Below are positions 58,825-64,000 of a stretch of DNA of 64,000 nucleotides, in pieces. Both the position numbers and the translations under genes were made by a program. Under the pieces are notes generated by a model. It had not been told where the DNA came from, did not search any database, and worked only from the letters and a program-made list of their open reading frames with translations. The stretch comes from Bacillota bacterium (GTDB lineage: Bacteria > Bacillota > Clostridia > Acetivibrionales > DTU013): contig JAEZRE010000019.1 in assembly GCA_023412915.1 (NCBI GenBank), forward strand, positions 62,001 to 126,000, read 5' to 3'. The number at the start of each line of letters is the position of its first letter. The first letter of the stretch is position 1.

Positions 58825-59574
58825 TCAGCCAATGGTAATTTCCTTGTTATAAACCTTTGTGCAATTCCTGCCCGACTGCTTGGCTAGGTGAAGCGCGAGA
58901 TCGGACGTCCTGATAAGAGTTTTTCTATCGTCGCTCAGCGTCGGGTAGGCAGATACTCCGGTACTGCAGTAAATTGAAGAGATAACGACGCCGTCGACCG
59001 GAGGCACGTAAGTTTTCGAAACTTCCTCCCTGAGTCCTTCCGCAACTTTTTTAGCGGCTTCGACATCGGTGCCCGGAAGTACGATTATAATCTGATTTCC
59101 CCCATAACGGGCTATGAAATCGGTCGGCCTCAAGCACCTGAGCACAGCCAGCGTAAAAATCGCAAGGATATGGTCGCCCACTATACGCCCGTACATATTG
59201 TTTATTTCCGTGAAATGGTCGAGATCGGCCATTATGACGCTTACCGGCTTATCTTCGGCTTTTGCGGCATCGACCTCGCCGTCCAGAAACTGGTCGAGGA
59301 ACCCTCTGTCGAAATCGTCGCCGGATGTGTCCGAATTGCTTTTGTCTTTTATATCTACCGAATTAACAGTTCTTTTGTAAGAAAGGTAATATATTGTTAC
59401 TATGGAAGCGTAACTTGCCAAAAACCCCGACAGGATTGCCGTTACTATGCTCCAGACAATATGGCTTTCATTTGCCATATTGTTTGAAATGAGGAAAACT
59501 GCGAAACCTAAGCAGACACTCGCAATAATGAGCAACGCTCTGCTCCAATAAGTGACACCGTTATTTTTGTTCAT
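58825..59574 (-). CDS. Membrane protein with degenerate GGDEF domain
   Basis: The 249-aa protein has two membrane helices (residues 12-30 and 40-65) and a GGDEF-type domain with SVIMADLDHFTEINNMYG. The signature is GGNQI instead of GG[DE]EF (ARYGGNQIIIVLPG). The metal-binding Asp is present, but both acidic signature residues are replaced, so diguanylate cyclase activity is doubtful. It may be a c-di-GMP receptor or scaffold. Confidence 0.82.
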   Translation of the reverse strand: MNKNNGVTYWSRALLIIASVCLGFAVFLISNNMANESHIVWSIVTAILSGFLASYASIVTIYYLSYKRTVNSVDIKDKSNSDTSGDDFDRGFLDQFLDGEVDAAKAEDKPVSVIMADLDHFTEINNMYGRIVGDHILAIFTLAVLRCLRPTDFIARYGGNQIIIVLPGTDVEAAKKVAEGLREEVSKTYVPPVDGVVISSIYCSTGVSAYPTLSDDRKTLIRTSDLALHLAKQSGRNCTKVYNKEITIG

Positions 59575-59754
59575 TTTGCATTACTCCACTAATAGTACCA
59601 TATATTTACATAATTTGTATAGAACCATATGGTAGTATATCACAGGAATGAGATAAATGGAAATTATTATACAAAAAATGTAAGGGAAACTTTTCGACAA
59701 ATTTCGATTAAATATTCATAGATGTCCATTATGTTGACAGGTGCCGCTGACGGG

Positions 59755-60834
59755 TTATTTCGAATGAAGTGCGGAACTTAGTCCTCCAATATTGGAAACA
59801 ATTAAGTCCAGGGAATTTCCTGCGCTTAAGAGGGGCTTGAGGATATCGGCTTCGATATCTGGCAGGTAGGTTTTAAGTGCGGTGAAGGAACCGGAAAGAA
59901 TGTAATTCCCCATTGCGGCCGGGATCAGAACAGACTCGCCTGCGGCGGCGGGAATTTCGAAACGCTGCCCGTCATGTCCCCAGTGTATGGTTCCGTTGCC
60001 TGAAGTAAATACGTAAATGGCAAATTTGCTTCCGTCTGCATGTTCTGAAACATCGCCGTTGATATCATAGATTTCCGTGCAAAAGTACCGGTTGGCCGTA
60101 ACTACCCTTTTCGTGCAACCCGCACCCAGTGCTAGCCTGATTCCCGCCCATTTCTCCCTGCGGCCCTCCGAGGCAAAATCTATCACCTTCAGCGCCTTCT
60201 CCACATGGAGCTGCCTTCCGATACGGCCGTAATCGTATACTCTGTATGTCGCATCCGAATTCTGCTGAATTTCGGCCAATATGATACCCTTCCCGATCGC
60301 ATGCACCAATCCGGCGGGGATATCGATCACATCGCCCGCAAATACTTCGATAGACTTAAGGAGGCTTTCCACGTTATTTTCTGTGATGGCCTCTGCAAAT
60401 TTATCGCGAGTGGTGCCGGGCACGACGTCGTAGACAAGCTTCGAGCCGGGTTTGGCGCTTACTATGTACCACATTTCATTCTTGCCATATTCGCCATTCT
60501 CGTATTTATTTGCGAATGCGTCATCAGGATGCACTTGAACCGAGAGATTGTTTTGGGCGTCAATGAATTTGACAAGAAGCGGGAATTTATCTACGTCCTT
60601 CTGCGGGATCGATGTGCCGATCAGCAGCCGGCCAAGCCGTTCTATGAGCACCGAAAGCGGAACGCCTTCGTATTCCCCGTTTGCGATTATACTGGTACCG
60701 TTTTTGTGGCAGGCTACTTCCCAGCTCTCGGCAACAATTCCTTCGTCGGGAATGGTCTTGCCAAACAGCTGCAGATTTCTCCCACCCCAGACATAGTCCT
60801 TATATAATGGTTTGAACTTCAGCGGATACAGCAT
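59755..60834 (-). CDS. manA: Mannose-6-phosphate isomerase, class I
   Basis: The 359-aa protein has the type I PMI motifs: PLYKDYVWGGRNLQLFGK at the N-terminus, SVQVHPDDAFA (zinc His), YGKNEMWYIV (zinc Glu) and PAGLVHAIGKG. It interconverts mannose-6-phosphate and fructose-6-phosphate. GGAG lies 7 nt before the ATG. Confidence 0.92.
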   Translation of the reverse strand: MLYPLKFKPLYKDYVWGGRNLQLFGKTIPDEGIVAESWEVACHKNGTSIIANGEYEGVPLSVLIERLGRLLIGTSIPQKDVDKFPLLVKFIDAQNNLSVQVHPDDAFANKYENGEYGKNEMWYIVSAKPGSKLVYDVVPGTTRDKFAEAITENNVESLLKSIEVFAGDVIDIPAGLVHAIGKGIILAEIQQNSDATYRVYDYGRIGRQLHVEKALKVIDFASEGRREKWAGIRLALGAGCTKRVVTANRYFCTEIYDINGDVSEHADGSKFAIYVFTSGNGTIHWGHDGQRFEIPAAAGESVLIPAAMGNYILSGSFTALKTYLPDIEADILKPLLSAGNSLDLIVSNIGGLSSALHSK

Positions 60835-61036
60835 ATTTATTCTCCGATGCGCTTGCTTGCGTAGTTTGAAAGGATAAGCAACCCTTTGCCTGCGTAGCAG
60901 GAACTATTGATTATTATTGGTATATGATACTGGAATAGTATACTTTATTATATTTCTCAGTTCAATACGCAAATATATCAGTAGTTCGGAATGGCAAGTA
61001 TTACAATAAGCTGCGGTTATTTTTAAGATATCGCCC

Positions 61037-61085
61037 TTGACATACTAACAAGTGTTAGTGTAAAATTAGGCTAACAGTTGTTAGT
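61037..61085 (+). promoter_or_regulatory. Promoter with two TetR-type operators
   Basis: TTGACA (61037-61042), 18 bp, TAAAAT (61061-61066). The palindrome ACTAACA-AG-TGTTAGT fills the promoter spacer (61044-61059), and a second copy CTAACA-GT-TGTTAG lies at 61071-61084. The TetR protein encoded second in the operon is the obvious candidate to bind them. Confidence 0.85.
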
Positions 61086-61125
61086 TTATTAAAAAGCAAA
61101 CAGAATTGTTCGAGGGGTGTGCAAA

Positions 61126-61914
61126 ATGACAAAAATACTGGCCATCATCGGAAGCCCGAGGAAGGGTGAAACATACCAGGCGGTGAATAGATTTGCCGGC
61201 GAACTGGCAAAGACGGAGGAAGTGGATGTAGAGTACGTATTGCTCGCAAGGGAAGGACTTTCGGATTGTACCGGCTGCCATAACTGCATTTTGAAAGGCC
61301 GCGAGTATTGCAGGGAAAGCGCCGGGATAAAGGAGCTTCAGGAGAAAATGCTCTCTGCGGATGCGGTTATACTTGCGACGCCTGTCTATAACCAGAGCGT
61401 GACTTCGCTGATGAAAAAGTTCCTTGACTACTTTACATTTCTCTGGCACAGACCTGAAATGTTCGGAGTCAAATTTTTCGGCATATCGAGCGGCGGCGGC
61501 ATGTTCAAGGAAGTATTCAAGCTTCTGAGGACGAATGTGGAAAGCTGGGGCGGCACATGGATGGGCGAGCTCGGCATACCGCATTACGAGGCGCTGAAAC
61601 CCGAATACAGGTCGAAATGCGATCGGGACATTCAAAAAAAGGCTGAACTCTTCCTTAGGAAGACGGGCGACAACAGTCCTCAGATACCAAGTGTAAGCAA
61701 GCTTATGATGTTCAATATATGGAAGATGACCGCAAAAGCCTGCAGGGATTCGAACCCGCAGGATTATGAATACTGGACCGGAAAGCAGCTGTGGGACAAG
61801 GCTTTTTATTACCCGGTCAGGATCAATATTTTCAAAAAGTTCGCTGTCGCCTGCATCGCAGGTATCGCGAAAGGCATGATGAAAAAAATATACGTGGGAT
61901 ATGACGAGGTGTAA
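61126..61914 (+). CDS. Iron-sulfur flavoprotein / NADPH-dependent FMN reductase family protein
   Basis: The protein starts MTKILAIIGSPRKGETYQ, the FMN-phosphate loop of flavodoxin-like reductases, and has a cysteine cluster CTGCHNCILKGREYC typical of iron-sulfur flavoproteins. The C-terminal 80 residues form an extra helical part (FKKFAVACIAGIAKG). Electron transfer in an anaerobe, perhaps in detoxification, is likely. GAGGGG lies 8 nt before the ATG at 61126. Confidence 0.85.
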   Translation: MTKILAIIGSPRKGETYQAVNRFAGELAKTEEVDVEYVLLAREGLSDCTGCHNCILKGREYCRESAGIKELQEKMLSADAVILATPVYNQSVTSLMKKFLDYFTFLWHRPEMFGVKFFGISSGGGMFKEVFKLLRTNVESWGGTWMGELGIPHYEALKPEYRSKCDRDIQKKAELFLRKTGDNSPQIPSVSKLMMFNIWKMTAKACRDSNPQDYEYWTGKQLWDKAFYYPVRINIFKKFAVACIAGIAKGMMKKIYVGYDEV

Positions 61915-61918
61915 TAGT

Positions 61919-62716
61919 TTGAATACCAGGGAAAAAATATTGGAAACGGCTATGGATATGTTTGCCGAAAAAGGCTACAATGACGTTTCGGTAAGAGATA
62001 TAACCAGAGCTGTCGGCATAAAGGAGAGCTCGCTTTACAACCATTTTATCAGCAAGCAGCAGATACTCGATGAGATTTTCGAGTATCTGCTGGAACGGTT
62101 CCAAAGCATGAGCATTCCGGAGGAAGAGGCTGCGCGGCTCATAGAGGAGGCCGATCCCGAGGGCTTTATGGAGATTTGCTTCATGAACTTCAGGATGTAT
62201 TTCGGAGACGCGAAGCTTATCAAGATATGGCGTATTCTTTCGATCGAAAGGTTCAGAAACAAACGGGCCAATGATTTTTTCATTAAGCACCTTATCGATT
62301 ACCCTTTGGAATACCAGGCAAAGGTGTTCGATTCGATGATAAAGAAGGGCCTTATGGCCGAGCCCGACCCAATGGTCATCGCCAGGGAATTCTACTCCTT
62401 CATGCTGATGGTCTACCTCAGGTACTTTGAAGTCGAATGCGGGTCCGGAACGGCTGAAAAGATTGAAAAAGGCGGCGGAAAGTACGCGGGAGTCGGAGAA
62501 GCCGCAGGAGTCACAGGTGTCGCGGAAGCCGCAGAAGCCGCAGGTACCGGAGAAGCCGGAGGTATCGCGGAAGATGGAAAAGCCACAGGTACCGTAAAAG
62601 CCGTCGGACCCGCGGGTACTGCCGACCACTCGGCAGGCAATCCTGTCGACGATCCTTCAATTCAAAAAATGATCAGGGAGCATATGCAATTTCTGATGAG
62701 AGCCCTGTCCAAATAG
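61919..62716 (+). CDS. TetR-family regulator with low-complexity insertion
   Basis: It starts at a TTG (NTREKILETAMDMFAEKGYN) with GAGGTG upstream, 5 nt after the flavoprotein stop. The 265-aa protein has a TetR HTH (VSVRDITRAVGIKESSLYNH) and a helical ligand domain. Residues about 185-240 are a Gly/Ala/Glu/Val-rich repeat (EAAGVTGVAEAAEAAG) inserted before the last helix, absent from usual TetR proteins of about 190-200 aa. It probably represses its own operon through the CTAACA operators. Confidence 0.85.
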   Translation: MNTREKILETAMDMFAEKGYNDVSVRDITRAVGIKESSLYNHFISKQQILDEIFEYLLERFQSMSIPEEEAARLIEEADPEGFMEICFMNFRMYFGDAKLIKIWRILSIERFRNKRANDFFIKHLIDYPLEYQAKVFDSMIKKGLMAEPDPMVIAREFYSFMLMVYLRYFEVECGSGTAEKIEKGGGKYAGVGEAAGVTGVAEAAEAAGTGEAGGIAEDGKATGTVKAVGPAGTADHSAGNPVDDPSIQKMIREHMQFLMRALSK

Positions 62717-62740
62717 CGGAACCTTATCTCTAAAGACTCG

Positions 62741-62780
62741 AGTCATGCAGTGACGGCTATACTGCATGACTTTTTGTTTT
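62741..62780 (+). terminator. Intrinsic terminator of the flavoprotein-TetR operon
   Basis: AGTCATGCAGT / ACTGCATGACT forms an 11-bp stem with a 9-nt loop, followed by TTTTGTTTT. Confidence 0.88.
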
Positions 62781-62868
62781 ACTTGGCCTGATGATCACTC
62801 AATCCGCTTTGTAGCAGAATAGCCATAACGGATAAGGGAAAGATTATGGTGGATTGAGGAGTATAACT

Positions 62869-64000
62869 ATGGTTCGCAGTAGGAAGAAAAATTCCACGCT
62901 GATCGCAATAGGCATCCTGCTTGCCGCAACCGCGGTCTATATAGGTGCGGGCAAGCTTCTGTCAAGGGATGCGGCCGATCGGTATTTAGAGGTGGAAAGC
63001 CGGAATTTTCAGAGGATCGCGCAAAGCATCGATACTTACTATAATTCTTTTGTGGAGAGGCAGAAGCCATTTTTTGAAAGCGCCAGCCGCAGGCGCCTTG
63101 AAATAACGGCCGATATAAACCCGGGTCCGGAAGGGCAGGGAGGCAAAGTGCCGGCAGGCGCAACCTCAGCCTCAACCTCAGCCGGATTAGCCGGACTTAT
63201 CAGCAACAGCAAGCTGGTCATAGATTCGAGAAGTCGACCGGAAACGGCCGAGTCGCTTTCCAACATATCATTGCTCGCGGATGAATCTCACATTATCGAC
63301 ACCGAGCTGCTTACTGAAAAAGAAACGCTCTATCTCAGCATTCCGCAATTAATGCCCGGCAGATACTTCAGCACGAGGCTTGACCGCCTCGGTGAAGCAT
63401 ATGACAGGTTTTCCGTTCCAATAAAGCCTGCAAGACTGATAAACGGTTCAAATATCGCCGGGATACTCAAGTTTGACAAAACAACTTTTATGGGATCCGT
63501 TGCCAGGCTTGCCGCCGTATTCAGGAAATTCATCAAACCGGACAATGTCAGGTATGGAAAAAGCATCGGGGTGCAGCTATCGGGGAGAAGCTACAAAGGA
63601 AGGGAAATCATAGTGTCGCTGAACGAGGAGCAGGCAACGTCTCTGCTGCATGAGCTTGCTTTTACTGCTGCGGAAGACGACGCACTTCTGCAGTATACTT
63701 ACGGAAATATAGCGGAGTTGACCGCCTTGTTCGACGATGCCGGACTGTTCCGGCTATATGCTTATTTGGAAGGAAAAAGGGCTCTTGATGCGAACGATGG
63801 AGAGAACAGCTTTCAGGAAAAGCCGAATACTAAGAAGGATGAAGAGGGCTTCCGGCAGGAACTGAAGAAAAATGCCGCCCGGCTGACGATGAAGGACGGG
63901 CTTGTTATGACCTTGACCGTGGACGATGCCGGAAACATACTTTCCCGGATGACAGAGCTCGAGCTGTTGAATACCGACGATAACAGCCTGTCCAAGCTTG
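62869..64000 (+). CDS. Membrane-anchored hypothetical protein (5' part)
   Basis: GAGGAG lies 8 nt before the ATG, and the frame is open to the end of the window (377 codons seen). One N-terminal membrane helix (TLIAIGILLAATAVYIGAGK) is followed by a large extracytoplasmic part with a Ser/Thr/Ala linker near residue 100 and no recognised catalytic motif. It could belong to a family of clostridial anchored proteins of unknown function. It continues beyond the window. Confidence 0.75.
   Translation, partial: MVRSRKKNSTLIAIGILLAATAVYIGAGKLLSRDAADRYLEVESRNFQRIAQSIDTYYNSFVERQKPFFESASRRRLEITADINPGPEGQGGKVPAGATSASTSAGLAGLISNSKLVIDSRSRPETAESLSNISLLADESHIIDTELLTEKETLYLSIPQLMPGRYFSTRLDRLGEAYDRFSVPIKPARLINGSNIAGILKFDKTTFMGSVARLAAVFRKFIKPDNVRYGKSIGVQLSGRSYKGREIIVSLNEEQATSLLHELAFTAAEDDALLQYTYGNIAELTALFDDAGLFRLYAYLEGKRALDANDGENSFQEKPNTKKDEEGFRQELKKNAARLTMKDGLVMTLTVDDAGNILSRMTELELLNTDDNSLSKL

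Noticed and set aside
61832..62629. 265-codon Gly/Phe/Cys-rich open frame on the - strand
   Set aside because: Its composition mirrors the low-complexity part of the TetR gene on the other strand; no start signal.
1..64000. CRISPR array
   Set aside because: No regularly spaced repeats with unique spacers are visible; the repeats found are coding tandem repeats or scattered regulatory motifs.
1..64000. Insertion sequences other than the Mu-like prophage
   Set aside because: No second transposase gene or IS-like inverted repeat pair was seen.

Overview
The window is chromosomal DNA of a Clostridia-type Firmicute interrupted by a complete Mu-like transposable prophage. The host assignment rests on strong AGGAGG ribosome binding sites, TTGACA/TATAAT promoters, an nfeD-floA pair, YesM-type signalling, a GGGtGRT/IscU-like pair, a GH9 cellulase and a Spo0B/AgrC-like kinase. 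A cellulolytic or saccharolytic clostridial relative is plausible; the species cannot be named from the sequence alone.

Layout. Positions 1-799 hold the end of an unidentified gene and the 5' part of a TIGR03915/DUF4130-type putative DNA repair gene. Positions 800-35428 are the prophage (34,629 bp, 5'-TG...CA-3' ends, 5-bp target duplication GCTGC). It lies inverted: the early end is at 35428 and the late end at 800. The 3' part of the split gene follows at 35429-35632, and removing the prophage plus one GCTGC copy restores an exact 245-codon frame. From 35.7 to 64 kb there is ordinary host chromosome: CorA, NUDIX-GNAT, two tRNAs, a serine hydrolase, a kinase / nfeD-floA / LytTR cluster, a YesM/YesN-like pair with a solute-binding lipoprotein, glgB, a lipoprotein subclass B1 metallo-beta-lactamase, GNATs, YjbR, a GH9 glycosidase, an IscU-like plus GGGtGRT pair, a degenerate GGDEF protein, manA, and a flavoprotein-TetR operon.

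The prophage is a chimera. Its early region is Mu-like: S24 repressor, Ner/Cro-like protein, DDE transposase, MuB-like ATPase, Gam, GemA/gp16 and Mor. A group of small early genes includes a compact radical SAM protein and a guanylate-kinase-like protein. The structural genes are siphovirus-like (SPP1/A118-style portal, minor capsid protein, GP20 scaffold, HK97-fold capsid, tail tube, frameshifted tail chaperone, tape measure, Dit, endopeptidase-type tail protein) and are followed by holin and amidase. A Dam-type methyltransferase occupies the position of mom in Mu, and a + strand secreted-protein gene with its own consensus promoter looks like a lysogenically expressed moron.

The most interesting feature is a phage-encoded NusG/LoaP-like protein (21893-22396). 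It is followed by a 427-nt structured leader with an intrinsic terminator and then by the 20-kb structural operon, which contains further terminators. This suggests a processive antitermination circuit for late gene expression in a transposable phage. Other notable items are a tail protein carrying a PHP phosphoesterase domain, a head protein with a toxin-like C-terminus followed by an overlapping small gene, face-to-face early/repressor promoters over a 13-bp inverted-repeat operator, and a candidate Mor-activated late promoter abutting a terminator.
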